In this document: in pieces, positions 21,566 to 30,212 of the stretch | Numbering within the stretch: the stretch's first letter is position 1 | How the letters are laid out: each line of letters starts with the position of its first letter | Assembly: GCA_014647935.1 (NCBI GenBank) | Contig: BMQD01000014.1 | Coordinates: forward strand, 1 to 64,000 | Direction of reading: 5' to 3' | DNA length: 64,000 bases | DNA from: Planomonospora parontospora | Lineage (GTDB): Bacteria; Actinomycetota; Actinomycetes; Streptosporangiales; Streptosporangiaceae | Program-made: the position numbers and the translations under genes | The notes under the pieces: generated by a model | Told to the model about the DNA's origin: nothing | Seen by the model: the letters and a program-made list of their open reading frames with translations, nothing else | The model's database searches: none

Positions 21566-22858
21566 ATGCTTGCCAGAACCGCCAGAACCACCAGAACCGC
21601 CTCTGTCCTGACGGCCGCCCTGGCCCTGACCACCGCGGGGGTCAACGGGGGGATCACCGGGGGGACCGCCTCCGCCGGCACCGTGGAGCACCGCGGGATC
21701 GTCTCCGCCGACCCCGTGGACACCACCCCGCACGTGCTCGACGGGATCGTCAACGCCATCGCCCTGGTGGGCGGCACGGTGGTGGTCGGCGGCTCGTTCA
21801 GCGAGGTGCGCGACGCGGGGAGCACGCGGATCCTGGAGCGCGCCAACATCTTCGCCTACGACCTGGCCAGCGGGCGGATCCTGCCGGACTTCGCGCCCGA
21901 CCTCGACGGCCCGGTCAACGCCCTGGCCGCCGGGACCTCCGGCACCGTCTACGCCGGAGGCGCGTTCGCCGAGACCGGCGATGTCGCCACCCCCAGGCTG
22001 GCCCGGCTCCGGCTCTCGGACGGCGCCCCGGTGACGTCCTTCCGCGCCCGGGCCTCCGGCGGCAAGGTCACCAGCCTCCTGCGGCACGGCTCCCGGCTCT
22101 ACGTCGGCGGGGACTTCACCCACGTCACCGGCGTCCGCCGTACGGCCCTGGCCCGGGTGCACGCCGCCACCGGCGCCGTCGACCCCGCCTTCACGATCAC
22201 GCCGGGCGCGCCCCGGGGGCCGCGGGTCAAGGTGTACGCCATGGCCCTGGCCAAGGACCGGCTCGCGGTCGACGGCAGCTTCGGCACCCTCGACGGGCTC
22301 TCCCGTCCCCAGCTCGGCCTCATCGACGTCGGGGCCTCCCCGGCGAAGGTCGCCCCCTGGCGGACGGACGCCTACGCCGCCGAGTGCAAGCCGACCTTCC
22401 CCAGCTACGTCAGGGGGCTGGACTTCGCCCCCGACGGCAGCTACTTCGTGGTCGTCACGAGCGGCGGTTCGGGCGGGCCCCGGAAGCTGTGCGACAGCGC
22501 CGCCCGCTTCGAGACCCGCGCGCGCGGCGAGACGGACCCGACCTGGGTGAACCACACCGGCGGCGACACGCTCTACTCGGTGGCGGTGACCGGGGCCGCG
22601 GTCTACGTGGGCGGCCACCAGCGCTGGCTCGACAACCCGCACGGCCGGGATTCGGCGGGCCCGGGGGCCGTCGCCCGGCCGGGGATCGGGGCGATCCATC
22701 CGGTCACGGGCAAGGCGCTGCGCTGGAATCCCACCCGGACCCTCGGAATCGGCGTCAAGGCGTTTCTCGCCCACCGGGGAGGGCTACTCGTCGGTAGTGA
22801 CACGACCCGACTCGGCCGCGAGTACCATGCCCGGATCGGCATGTTCCCGCTGCCGTGA
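21566..22858 (+). CDS. Secreted repeat (propeller-like) protein of unknown function
   Basis: A 430-aa protein with an export signal: positively charged [10 protein letters not shown], hydrophobic core, and a likely cleavage after GGTASAG (about residue 38). The mature part contains four or more related blades of about 50 residues ending in GG(S/A/D)F, e.g. [30 protein letters not shown] and [10 protein letters not shown], followed by [10 protein letters not shown]. This resembles delta-60/beta-propeller repeats. No catalytic motif was recognised. It is divergent from menG with only 78 bp between. Binding or structural function at the cell surface is a guess. Confidence 0.75.
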   Translation: MLARTARTTRTASVLTAALALTTAGVNGGITGGTASAGTVEHRGIVSADPVDTTPHVLDGIVNAIALVGGTVVVGGSFSEVRDAGSTRILERANIFAYDLASGRILPDFAPDLDGPVNALAAGTSGTVYAGGAFAETGDVATPRLARLRLSDGAPVTSFRARASGGKVTSLLRHGSRLYVGGDFTHVTGVRRTALARVHAATGAVDPAFTITPGAPRGPRVKVYAMALAKDRLAVDGSFGTLDGLSRPQLGLIDVGASPAKVAPWRTDAYAAECKPTFPSYVRGLDFAPDGSYFVVVTSGGSGGPRKLCDSAARFETRARGETDPTWVNHTGGDTLYSVAVTGAAVYVGGHQRWLDNPHGRDSAGPGAVARPGIGAIHPVTGKALRWNPTRTLGIGVKAFLAHRGGLLVGSDTTRLGREYHARIGMFPLP

Positions 22859-22870
22859 CATTCCCCGTTT

Positions 22871-23065
22871 TCAGCGATTCTTGGTGATTCGCGCGCTGAG
22901 CGCGTCGCGCTGCTTGGACAGCAGGACGTAGCTGGCCACGCCGCTGACGAGGAATGACGCGACCAGCAGCAGGAAAGGATCGCGAAGCCCGAGAAGGTAG
23001 AGCACGCCGGCGGTCACGGCCAGCACTCCGATCCGGGACGCGGTGTAGGCGAAAGCGGGATGCAC
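22871..23065 (-). CDS. DUF4229 small membrane protein
   Basis: A 64-aa protein with two transmembrane helices (IGVLAVTAGVLYLLGL and PFLLLVASFLVSGVASYVLL) and a basic tail LSKQRDALSARITKNR. Length and pattern match the actinobacterial DUF4229 family, whose role is unknown; members often lie near menaquinone genes, as this one does. It is convergent with the propeller gene. Confidence 0.8.
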   Translation of the reverse strand: MHPAFAYTASRIGVLAVTAGVLYLLGLRDPFLLLVASFLVSGVASYVLLSKQRDALSARITKNR

Positions 23066-23386
23066 GGCATCGAGGCTACGTCACTCCTGACATGCCGGTG
23101 CGAGCGGGCGCGCGGACGGCGCGGCAAAGGCCTTCCCGGCCATGTCGCAGGCACGAAGCGAACGCTCTTCGCATCTGACGCGACCACTGCTAGTGTTCCC
23201 AACAGATCAGTTACGTAAAGAAACACCCACGAGAGTCCCAAAGAGGCTCTATCATATAACAATCGGGCAGTCAGTCGATAACAACCCGTGATCTTTGTCC
23301 GAAAGCACGGATAAATCAGGCTTCGCTCGGCACACTGGTTACCTGTCCGCCCGCTGGCAGGAAGCGGGATGCGAGGGGGAGAGATT
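23066..23386. other. Intergenic region between DUF4229 gene and bldC
   Basis: 321 bases without a gene. The part from about 23190 to 23340 is markedly AT-richer than its surroundings (for example ATCATATAACAATC at 23251-23264), as expected for a regulated promoter region serving bldC. I could not place a convincing -35/-10 pair or a known operator. Confidence 0.6.
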
Positions 23387-23608
23387 GTGGAGAGTAGCAG
23401 CGAGCGTCTGCTGACGCCCGGAGAGGTTGCCGCCCTCTTCCGGGTCGACCCAAAGACGGTTACGCGCTGGGCCGCGGCAGGCCGCATCAGCAGCATCCGT
23501 ACCCCCGGAGGGCACCGGCGGTTCCGCGAGTCGGAAGTGCACGCCCTTCTGCGCGGTGAGGACGTCCTGACGGCCGAACGGCCGGCGGGTGAGTCCCCCC
23601 GCGTCTGA
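23387..23608 (+). CDS. bldC: BldC developmental MerR-like DNA-binding protein
   Basis: Small cytoplasmic transcription factor, 73 aa, a lone MerR-type helix-turn-helix: LLTPGEVAALFRVDPKTVTRWAAAGRI then SSIRTPGGHRRFRESEVHALL. This is nearly the Streptomyces BldC core sequence as I remember it. BldC binds direct repeats cooperatively and holds back entry into development. Start chosen at GTG 23387 because GAGGGGGAGA lies just before it; an ATG six codons upstream (23369) has no ribosome site. The C-terminal tail differs from the Streptomyces one. Confidence 0.92.
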   Translation: MESSSERLLTPGEVAALFRVDPKTVTRWAAAGRISSIRTPGGHRRFRESEVHALLRGEDVLTAERPAGESPRV

Positions 23609-23713
23609 CGCCGTATGACGTCGCACCATCGGTGATCCTGCGCGCCTTACCCGGAAGCCGCAGGGTCACCGTGGAGTCACTCCGCGGTCACCGGATCGTT
23701 CCCCCGCCGGACC

Positions 23714-23953
23714 TCACCCGTCCTGCTCGGCCTTGAAGGCCAGGAACTCCTTCTCCAGCTCGTCGTTCTCCGCGAGCCACCGTCTCCGCCGCTCCGCCAC
23801 CTCCTCCTCGGTGAGCGACTCGGGCAGCCAGCGGTCGTACTCCGGATCCCCCGGTGAGAGCTCCACGTACGCGTTGCCGATCAGACGCCCGTCATCGCTG
23901 GACAGGCTCTGCGGCACGCGCAGGGTCCCGTCAGCGAGCCGGATGACGTACAT
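23714..23953 (-). CDS. Small acidic protein paired with the metallopeptidase gene
   Basis: A 79-aa product beginning MYVIRLADGTLRVPQSL and ending in a highly charged helix (LTEEEVAERRRRWLAENDELEKEFLAFKAEQ) likely to be a coiled coil or long helix. It starts 10 bp after the metallopeptidase stop on the same strand, so the two are almost certainly co-transcribed. I recognise no family. Its size, acidity and position would suit an inhibitor or immunity partner of the peptidase, but this is inference only. Confidence 0.75.
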   Translation of the reverse strand: MYVIRLADGTLRVPQSLSSDDGRLIGNAYVELSPGDPEYDRWLPESLTEEEVAERRRRWLAENDELEKEFLAFKAEQDG

Positions 23954-23963
23954 CCCAGACCAC

Positions 23964-24791
23964 CTAGATTCCGTAGCGCCGGTTGAAGAACAACATGACA
24001 TTGAGCGCCATCCGCGTGTCCCCGCCCAGCATGTCCACCAGGGCGGGGCGCTGCCGGGACGCGATGGCGGCGAAGGCGTCGGCGAAGAACTCCCTGCGGC
24101 CCAGGGTCCCCGGCTGCAGGTGGAACCCCGAGGCCAGGACCGGGACGCACTGCTCGTAGAGGGCGGCGAACTCGGGGGAGTCCGACACCCAGTCTCCATG
24201 GGGCGCGTCCACGTCGTCCAGGGCGTGCCCGATCTCGTGCATCATCACGTCGGGGGTGGGCGAGGGCCTGTCCCCCACCACCACCTTGCGGTCGCCGTAC
24301 GCGCCGGCGCAGATGTCCCACGTGGCCCTGCCCGACGGCAGCGGCGCGCCCCGCAGGTAGCCCATGTCGTCCAGGTCGGGCACGCCGCCCGCGCCGACGT
24401 AGATGCCCTCCAGCCCTTCGGCCAGCTTGGCCTTGAGGCCGTCGGGCAGCCGCGCGAGGCTCTCCACCGCGCCCACGACCTCCGGGGGCGGCGGCCCCTC
24501 GCGGATGTCCCACTGCCGGTGCAGCACGCGCTCCAGGGCCCCGCAGTGCCGCAGGCCGTCGCCCAGGCCGGGGGCGTCGGGGGTGTTGGGCCGGGCCCGG
24601 GGACGCTCGTCCTCCAGCTCGAAGTCCCGCCAGGTGTACTGCGGGCGGTCGGCGGGGGCCGGCTGCGCGATCCGCGCCTCCGGCTCGCGTGGGACCTCCC
24701 TGGGCGCCTCGCGGACGGCGGCCTCACCGCCCCGGCGGGACGTCTCACGCTGCCACCACCGCCGCCGATGACGGCCCCTGTCCGTGTTCAC
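23964..24791 (-). CDS. Lethal-factor-like (ATLF) zinc metallopeptidase, putative
   Basis: A 275-aa protein from GTG 24791 (VNTDRGRHRRRWWQ); an in-frame ATG at 24947 would add 52 Arg/Gly-rich residues. The N-terminal ~75 residues are basic and proline-rich without a signal peptide. The C-terminal domain holds a zinc site HEIGH (residues 185-189) and a downstream REFFADAFA with the presumed third ligand Glu about 45 residues later. The YVGAGGVPDL...G...WDIC...VVVGDRP layout before HEXXH resembles the anthrax lethal factor catalytic-domain family seen in actinomycete toxins. The substrate is unknown. It is followed directly by a small acidic gene. Confidence 0.65.
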   Translation of the reverse strand: MNTDRGRHRRRWWQRETSRRGGEAAVREAPREVPREPEARIAQPAPADRPQYTWRDFELEDERPRARPNTPDAPGLGDGLRHCGALERVLHRQWDIREGPPPPEVVGAVESLARLPDGLKAKLAEGLEGIYVGAGGVPDLDDMGYLRGAPLPSGRATWDICAGAYGDRKVVVGDRPSPTPDVMMHEIGHALDDVDAPHGDWVSDSPEFAALYEQCVPVLASGFHLQPGTLGRREFFADAFAAIASRQRPALVDMLGGDTRMALNVMLFFNRRYGI

Positions 24792-24976
24792 CCTGCCCGC
24801 CCGCTTGAATGCGCCACCACGCGCTCCCGTCGGAGAACGGCAACAGGTCCCACCGTACGGCGTGGATCTTCCCTCGTCACCCCGAACCGGAACCCCGTCC
24901 CGCCCGGTTCCCGGTCCGTCCCCGTTCCGTTCCCGGCCTGGCCCCACCCGCCTGCGGGATGGCTTACAGTTCGGGC

Positions 24977-25285
24977 ATGTCCGTGCTTCTCGGTCTGGCG
25001 CTGCTCGCCTTCTGGCTCTACTGCCTGTTCGACGTCATCACCACGCCGGACGAGGAGGTCAGGAACCTCCCCAAGATCCTGTGGGTGCTCATCGTGGTGC
25101 TGCTGGCCCTGGTCGGCGGCCTGTTCTGGCTGCTGCTCGGCCGCCCTCTCGGCCCCCGCCCCCCGCGGATCCTCCTGCCCCCCGAGGGCACGCCCCGCGA
25201 GCCCCGCCCGCAGGCCCCCCGCGGCCCGGACGACGACCCCGACTTCCTGCGCGACCTCGACCGGCGCCTGCGCGACGAGGACTGA
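24977..25285 (+). CDS. PLDc_N-domain membrane protein
   Basis: A 102-aa protein with two transmembrane helices: MSVLLGLALLAFWLYCLFDVITTP, then EEVRNLPKILWVLIVVLLALVGGLFWLLLG. The pattern D-x3-TP between helices followed by LPKxLW is that of the phospholipase D nuclease N-terminal (PLDc_N) domain, which occurs alone in many actinobacteria and has no catalytic residues. The cytoplasmic tail is proline-rich then acidic. Start chosen at the ATG opening the first helix. It is divergent from the metallopeptidase gene (185 bp) and convergent with ccsB. Confidence 0.8.
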   Translation: MSVLLGLALLAFWLYCLFDVITTPDEEVRNLPKILWVLIVVLLALVGGLFWLLLGRPLGPRPPRILLPPEGTPREPRPQAPRGPDDDPDFLRDLDRRLRDED

Positions 25286-25304
25286 CCGTACGGCCGACGC
25301 CCGC

Positions 25305-25352
25305 ACGGCGGACGCCGGCCGCCCGGTCCGCCCCCGTACGGCGGACGCCGGC
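25305..25352. repeat. 15-bp direct repeat between convergent genes
   Basis: ACGGCGGACGCCGGC occurs at 25305-25319 and 25338-25352. It fills most of the 68-bp gap between the PLDc_N gene and ccsB. Each copy contains the palindrome-like GCCGGCGTCCGCCG core, so hairpins that end transcription from both sides are possible. Confidence 0.55.
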
Positions 25353-25353
25353 G

Positions 25354-26460
25354 TCAGGGCACTTCGGCGTAGGAGTGCAGGCCGTCGATGAAGATGTTCA
25401 CCCCGATGAGGTTGAAGAGCAGGCAGGCGAAGGCGACCAGCTGCACGATCATCGCCGCCCTGCCCTTCCAGCCGGCGGTCGCCCGGGCGTGCAGGTAGCC
25501 GGCGTAGACGATCCAGGTGATGAACGCCCAGATCTCCTTGGGGTCCCAGCCCCAGTAGCGGCCCCAGGCCTTGTCCGCCCAGAGCGCGCCGGCGACGACG
25601 GCGAAGGTCCAGATCGGGAAGCCGATCACGATGGCCCGGTGCGCGACCCGCTCCAGCTCCTGCCGGGACGGCAGGTGGTCGGCGGCCTCGTGCCGGATCA
25701 GGAAGATGACGCCGCAGGCCCCGGCCACGATGAACAGGCCGCTGGCGATGATCGCGGCCGAGACGTGGATGGCGATCCAGTAGGAGTTCAGCGCGACCAT
25801 CGCGGGAGCGGCGTCCACGTGCAGGGAGTGCACGGCGAAGCCCAGCCCGAGGGCCGAGGCCGCGGTGACGAAGGCGCCCAGGAAGCGGACCGGGTAGCGC
25901 AGCTGCATCAGCAGGAACGCGCCCATGGCCGCCAGGCACATGGCGACCACGAACTCGTACATGTTGCCCCAGGGCCACCGGTCCGCGGCCAGTCCCCGGG
26001 TGAGCAGCGACCCGAGGTTCAGGGCGAAGCCGAGCCAGCTCAGCACGACCGCGGCCGGACCGGCCCGCAGCACCCAGCCGGACGGGGCCCCGTCCGCGCC
26101 GCTCGCCGCCTCGAAGCCCGCAGCGGCGTCCCCCGTCGCCGTCTCGGAGCCCGCGGTGCCCTCCCCCGTCGCCGTCGCGGCCGCGATGCCGTCCCGCACG
26201 TCCTCCGGGGCGGCCCCTGAGGCGGCCGCAGCCGCCTTCCCGGTGTCCGCGGGACCGCCGACCGCGGCGAGCGCGGGTTCCGTCTCAGCCCTCGTCTCAG
26301 CCCTCGTCTCCGCCCCCGCCTCCGCCGGGGAGGCCTCCGCGGTGCGGGCGAAGGCGAGATCCAGCGCGTAGCCGATCATCGCGACCGCGTAGCACAGCAC
26401 CGCCACCAGGACGAGCTGATCGCTCAGCGCGGCGAGACCGGGGTGGACCTCAGCGGGCAT
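25354..26460 (-). CDS. ccsB: Cytochrome c biogenesis protein CcsB (CcsA-type haem handler)
   Basis: Haem-handling membrane protein of cytochrome c maturation System II, 368 aa, working with ResB to attach haem outside the membrane. The tryptophan-rich WWD-type motif WGRYWGWDPKEIWAFITW is intact, flanked by hydrophobic helices and conserved histidines. Between the first and second helix (residues about 40-130) lies a long low-complexity insert rich in Ala, Thr, Glu and Gly, with ETRAETRAETE repeats. It overlaps resB by 11 bp and closes the operon. Confidence 0.93.
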   Translation of the reverse strand: MPAEVHPGLAALSDQLVLVAVLCYAVAMIGYALDLAFARTAEASPAEAGAETRAETRAETEPALAAVGGPADTGKAAAAASGAAPEDVRDGIAAATATGEGTAGSETATGDAAAGFEAASGADGAPSGWVLRAGPAAVVLSWLGFALNLGSLLTRGLAADRWPWGNMYEFVVAMCLAAMGAFLLMQLRYPVRFLGAFVTAASALGLGFAVHSLHVDAAPAMVALNSYWIAIHVSAAIIASGLFIVAGACGVIFLIRHEAADHLPSRQELERVAHRAIVIGFPIWTFAVVAGALWADKAWGRYWGWDPKEIWAFITWIVYAGYLHARATAGWKGRAAMIVQLVAFACLLFNLIGVNIFIDGLHSYAEVP

Positions 26461-28015
26461 CCTTCACTCCAGGGGTAGAGCCTTGATTCAGGACGGCGAC
26501 GATGTCGGCGAACTCCTCGCCGAAGTCACCGCCTTCGGTGCGGGTGAGGCCGCCCGCCTCGGCGGGCCCGTCCCCGGCCCCGGTCCGCACCCACACGCGC
26601 CGGCGGCGGACGGTCAGGGAGAACACCAGCGCCGCGGTGGCCAGGGCCGCCGAGAGCAGCGCGGGCAGCCGGCCCGGGTCGTGGGTGATCTGGAGGGCGA
26701 CCCACTCCCTGACGCCGGTGAACTCGATCGTGCCGGCCCCGCCCGGCAGTTCGAGCTTCTCGCCCTTCGCCAGCGGGTCGGCCTTCATGACCAGCGGCTT
26801 CATCTTCTTCAGGATCTCCGGCGGGATCTCGTAGACCGACTGGGGACGGCCGTTCCCCATGCCGAGGTCGCCGGCGAAGGCACCGTACACCTGCGCGGTC
26901 GGGTTCGCGGCGCCGGGGAAGACCGACACCCACTCACCGCCCTCGGCCGGGACCGCGGTGGGCAGGAAGGCCACCATGAGGCCGAGCTGCTCGGGCAGGG
27001 CGTCGGGCACCTTGATGACGCACTCGGAGGTGAACGTCGCCGGCTGCACGACCAGGCACGGCACCGATCCCTCGAAGGCGACCTGCCCCTGGCCGTCGGT
27101 GATCCTGAAGGTGGGCGCGTAGCCGTGGTCGATCAGGTAGGTCAGGGTGCCGTTCACGTCGAGCGGCTCGTTGACCTTCAGCTCGTAGTCCCGCTCCGGC
27201 GCCCCCGGCGCGTCGCTCACCGCGAGCCTCGCCGCGTAGTCCAGCGCCTGGCCCCGTTTGGGACCCTGCGCGATGTAGGTGGCCTGGAAGTCCTCCAGCG
27301 TGAACGAGAACGGCTCCAGCGACTCGGCGTTCACCTGCTGGCCGGGCATGTAGCGGTCGTAGGCCGCGACGGTGTTGGCGAACCCGTCGCCCTCCACGAC
27401 CAGCACGTTGCCGCGGTAACCGTACAGCGCGCCGGCGCCGACCGCGAGCAGCAGGCCGAGCAGCGCGACGTGGAACAGCAGGTTGCCGGTCTCCTTGAGG
27501 TAGCCCTTCTCCGCCGCGACCCAGCCGGGCCCGGTGGTCACCCGGAACCGGAGCCTGCGCAGCCGCCGCGCCGCCTCCTCCACGGTCAGGTCGCCGCCGA
27601 GTACGGCGTGCTGGGGCAGCCGGGCCAGGTTGCGCGGCGCCGCGGGCGGCTTGCGGCGCAGTTCGCGCAGGTGGGCCGCTGTGCGCGGGAGCACGCAGCC
27701 GATCAGCGAGACGAACAGCAGCAGGTAGATCGCCGCGAACCACGGCGCCTTGAACACGTCGAAGAGCCAGAACCGGTCCAGCCACTCGGCCAGCGCGGGG
27801 CTGTCGTCGTAGTACTGCGCGACCTTGGCGTCCGAGACGCCGCGCTGCGGCCAGACCGATCCCGGGATCGAGGCCAGCGCGAACAGGAACAGCAGGATCA
27901 GCGCGGTCCGCATCGAGGTGAGGGTGCGCCAGAACCAGCGCGCCCAGCCTGCCGCGCCCAGCCCCACGGGGCGGGACTCGGCCTTCTCCTCGGGCCTGCC
28001 GTCGGTAAGGGTCAT
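26450..28015 (-). CDS. resB: Cytochrome c biogenesis protein ResB
   Basis: Partner of CcsB in System II haem ligation, 521 aa. Membrane helices at MRTALILLFLFALASIPGSVWPQ, WFAAIYLLLFVSLIGCVLP, LLFHVALLGLLLAVGAGALYGY and near the C-terminus (LLSAALATAALVFSLTV), with a large external domain between the last two, matching ResB. The ATG at 28015 forms TGATG with the ccdA stop, which fixes the start; the longer frame upstream is a ccdA shadow. The short acidic C-terminal tail extends into ccsB. Confidence 0.93.
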   Translation of the reverse strand: MTLTDGRPEEKAESRPVGLGAAGWARWFWRTLTSMRTALILLFLFALASIPGSVWPQRGVSDAKVAQYYDDSPALAEWLDRFWLFDVFKAPWFAAIYLLLFVSLIGCVLPRTAAHLRELRRKPPAAPRNLARLPQHAVLGGDLTVEEAARRLRRLRFRVTTGPGWVAAEKGYLKETGNLLFHVALLGLLLAVGAGALYGYRGNVLVVEGDGFANTVAAYDRYMPGQQVNAESLEPFSFTLEDFQATYIAQGPKRGQALDYAARLAVSDAPGAPERDYELKVNEPLDVNGTLTYLIDHGYAPTFRITDGQGQVAFEGSVPCLVVQPATFTSECVIKVPDALPEQLGLMVAFLPTAVPAEGGEWVSVFPGAANPTAQVYGAFAGDLGMGNGRPQSVYEIPPEILKKMKPLVMKADPLAKGEKLELPGGAGTIEFTGVREWVALQITHDPGRLPALLSAALATAALVFSLTVRRRRVWVRTGAGDGPAEAGGLTRTEGGDFGEEFADIVAVLNQGSTPGVKDAR

Positions 28016-28749
28016 CAGATCACCGGCTGGAATCCGCCGATCCACACCTGCATCGCCGCGACGAGCTCCCCCCAGAGCCCGGTGACGAGCAGCAGGCCGA
28101 CGGTGACCAGCATGGCCCCGCCCACCCGTGTGATCAGCTGCGAGTGGCGGCGGACCGCCTTGAACGTGTGCAGCGCCCTGCGGTAGGCCAGCCCGGCCGC
28201 CACGAACGGCAGTCCGAGGCCGAGCGCGTAGCCGAAGGCGAGGAGCGCGCCGCGCCCCGCACTGCCCTCGGTCACGCCGAGGGTGAGCACGACCCCGAGC
28301 GTGGGGCCGATGCAGGGGGTCCAGCCGAGGCCGAACACCACCCCGAGCAGCGGCGCGCCGGCGAGCCCGGCGGCCGGGAGCCGGTGGACGCGGACCTCGC
28401 GCTGCAGGCCCGGGACGAATCCCATGAAGGCGAGCCCGAGCACGATCGTCAGGGCCCCGAGCACCCGGGTGATGCCGTCGGCGTTGCCGAACAGCGCCGC
28501 TCCCAGGCCGCCGAGGAGCGCGCCCTGCGCCACGAACACGACGGCGAAGCCGAGCACGAACAGCACGATGCCCAACGTCATCCGGCCCCGCCGCGGGTCG
28601 GCGCTCATCCCGGTCACATAGGACAGGTAGCCGGGGACCAGCGGCAGCACGCACGGCGACAGGAAGGACACCAGCCCCGCGGCGACCGCGATCGGCAGGG
28701 CCAGCGCGAGGGAGCCGCTCGCCACCGTGCTCGCCAGGTCGGCGTTCAC
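28015..28749 (-). CDS. ccdA: Thiol-disulfide transmembrane carrier CcdA
   Basis: A 244-aa, six-helix DsbD-family protein that moves reducing equivalents across the membrane to keep apocytochrome and TlpA/ResA-type thiols reduced. The two redox cysteines sit in SFLSPCVLPLVPGYLSYVTG (first helix) and GLGWTPCIGPTLG (fourth helix). It lies 15 bp after the TlpA-like gene and overlaps resB. Confidence 0.95.
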   Translation of the reverse strand: MNADLASTVASGSLALALPIAVAAGLVSFLSPCVLPLVPGYLSYVTGMSADPRRGRMTLGIVLFVLGFAVVFVAQGALLGGLGAALFGNADGITRVLGALTIVLGLAFMGFVPGLQREVRVHRLPAAGLAGAPLLGVVFGLGWTPCIGPTLGVVLTLGVTEGSAGRGALLAFGYALGLGLPFVAAGLAYRRALHTFKAVRRHSQLITRVGGAMLVTVGLLLVTGLWGELVAAMQVWIGGFQPVI

Positions 28750-28764
28750 CGGGGGCGTCCCGGG

Positions 28765-29337
28765 TTACTTCTCATCGGCGATCCCGGTGACGGCGGCGAG
28801 GAGGTCGCTGTACTTGACCGCGCCCAGGGCCCGGGCGGCGATCCGGCCCTGCCGGTCGATGATCAGCGTCGACGGGATGGCCGCCGGGGGGACCGTGCCC
28901 TGGAAGGCGAGCGCGACCCTGCCGGGCTGGTCGAAGATGCTCGGGTAGCCGGGCTGCTCGGTGCGTTCGAAGGCGAGCGCCCTGGCCTTGTCGTCCTTGA
29001 AGTCGACGCCGAGGAACTCCACGCCGTCGGTTCTGGTCTTGGCCGCGATGTCCTTGAGCACCGGGGCCTCGGCGCGGCAGGGCGCACACCAGGAGGCCCA
29101 GAAGTTGAGCACCACGACCTTGCCCCGGTGCGCGGCGAGCGAGGCGGTGCCGTCCTGCAGGGTCGTCCCCTCGACCGCGGGGGCCGCCTTGCGGCCGTCC
29201 GCCTCGAAGACGGTGACCTTGCCGTCTCCGGCGATGAACCGGGTGTCCCCCGCCTGCGGCTGGGACGCCTGGCTTCCGGCGCATCCGGCCGCCGCGACGG
29301 CGAGCAGCAGGGCGGCGGCGAGCGGTCTGGCGCGCAT
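28765..29337 (-). CDS. TlpA/ResA-like thioredoxin lipoprotein
   Basis: Membrane-anchored thiol-disulfide oxidoreductase on the outer face, 190 aa. The lipoprotein signal MRARPLAAALLLAVAAAGC puts the lipidated cysteine at residue 19; the redox motif WCAPC has cysteines 84 and 87 in FWASWCAPCRAEAPVL, and the cis-proline region is STLIID. Start chosen at ATG 29337, the head of the signal peptide; an in-frame start 15 codons earlier would spoil it. It presumably receives electrons from CcdA and reduces the CXXCH of apocytochrome c. Confidence 0.92.
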   Translation of the reverse strand: MRARPLAAALLLAVAAAGCAGSQASQPQAGDTRFIAGDGKVTVFEADGRKAAPAVEGTTLQDGTASLAAHRGKVVVLNFWASWCAPCRAEAPVLKDIAAKTRTDGVEFLGVDFKDDKARALAFERTEQPGYPSIFDQPGRVALAFQGTVPPAAIPSTLIIDRQGRIAARALGAVKYSDLLAAVTGIADEK

Positions 29338-29395
29338 CGAAGGACGGTCTCCCTGTACTACTACAAGCGGTAGAGCAATCACTCTACCGGCGGGG

Positions 29396-30034
29396 TCACG
29401 CGCCCGGCACAGTGGGGCGCCGGACGAGCGCGGCCGCCGGCTCGGCGTATCCCACGCTGGCGAGCCGGTCGCCCTCGAAGCAGAAACTGGTGACGCTGGC
29501 GAGCCCGCACTGCCTGCGGCGCGGGTCGTGCGGGAGCGGCCTGCGCTCGGCCGCGAGCCGGATGACCCAGATGGGGAGCTGGTGGCTGACCAGCACCGCC
29601 TCGTGGCCCCGCGCCGCCCTGCGGGCGGCCAGGATCGCCTCCCGCATCCGGCCGACCACCTCGCTGTAGCGCTCCCCCCAGGAGGGACGGAGCGGGTTCC
29701 ACAGGTGGCGGTAGTAGCGGGGGTTGCGGAAGACGCCGTCGCCGTTGCCGACGGAGACGCCCTCGAAGGCGTTCGCCGCCTCGATCAGCCGGTCGTCGAG
29801 CCCGACCTCCAGGCCGAAGGTCTCGGCGAGCGGGACGGCGGTCTCCTGGGCCCGCTCCATCGGAGAGGAGAACAGGGCGACGACGTCGCGCCCGGCCAGC
29901 GACTTGGCCGCCGTCTCGGCCATCAGCCTGCCGTTCTCCGACAGGTGGTAGCCCGGCAGCCGGCCGTACAGGACGTTGGCGGGGTTGTGCACCTCGCCGT
30001 GGCGCAGGAGGTGGATGACGGTGGTCTCAGCCAT
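29396..30034 (-). CDS. Histidine phosphatase (phosphoglycerate mutase-like)
   Basis: A 212-aa member of the histidine phosphatase superfamily. The phospho-accepting histidine is in IHLLRHGEVHNP (RHG motif), and SHQLPIWVIRL carries the second catalytic histidine. In actinobacteria this gene heads the TlpA-CcdA-ResB-CcsB operon (Rv0525 in M. tuberculosis), as here with 58 bp to the next gene. The natural substrate is unknown; a true glycolytic mutase role is unlikely. Confidence 0.9.
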   Translation of the reverse strand: MAETTVIHLLRHGEVHNPANVLYGRLPGYHLSENGRLMAETAAKSLAGRDVVALFSSPMERAQETAVPLAETFGLEVGLDDRLIEAANAFEGVSVGNGDGVFRNPRYYRHLWNPLRPSWGERYSEVVGRMREAILAARRAARGHEAVLVSHQLPIWVIRLAAERRPLPHDPRRRQCGLASVTSFCFEGDRLASVGYAEPAAALVRRPTVPGA

Positions 30035-30106
30035 GGTGCCGTCAGCCTACCCACTGGTAGGGGCGGATGGCACGGACGGGTCCGCCCGCGCCGCCCGGCG
30101 CCGGAC

Positions 30107-30154
30107 GTACGGCCCGCCGTCCGCGCAGACCGGCTCCGGGGCGTACGGCCCGCC
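30107..30154. repeat. Two copies of the 12-mer GTACGGCCCGCC
   Basis: GTACGGCCCGCC is present at 30107-30118 and 30143-30154, in the leader of the histidine phosphatase gene. The same 12-mer appears at 2045-2056 and 49264-49275 in the window, always on the plus strand. Confidence 0.6.
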
Positions 30155-30212
30155 ACCCGGCCGTCCCACGGCGGAGGCCCGGCTCACACCGTCGCTCCGA
30201 GGACCTCAGGGG

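Noticed and set aside
20729-22774. A 681-codon frame fusing an upstream region to MenG
   Set aside because: The part before 21487 is antisense to the secreted repeat protein; MenG homologues start at [10 protein letters not shown]-like sequences just before the MFD motif.
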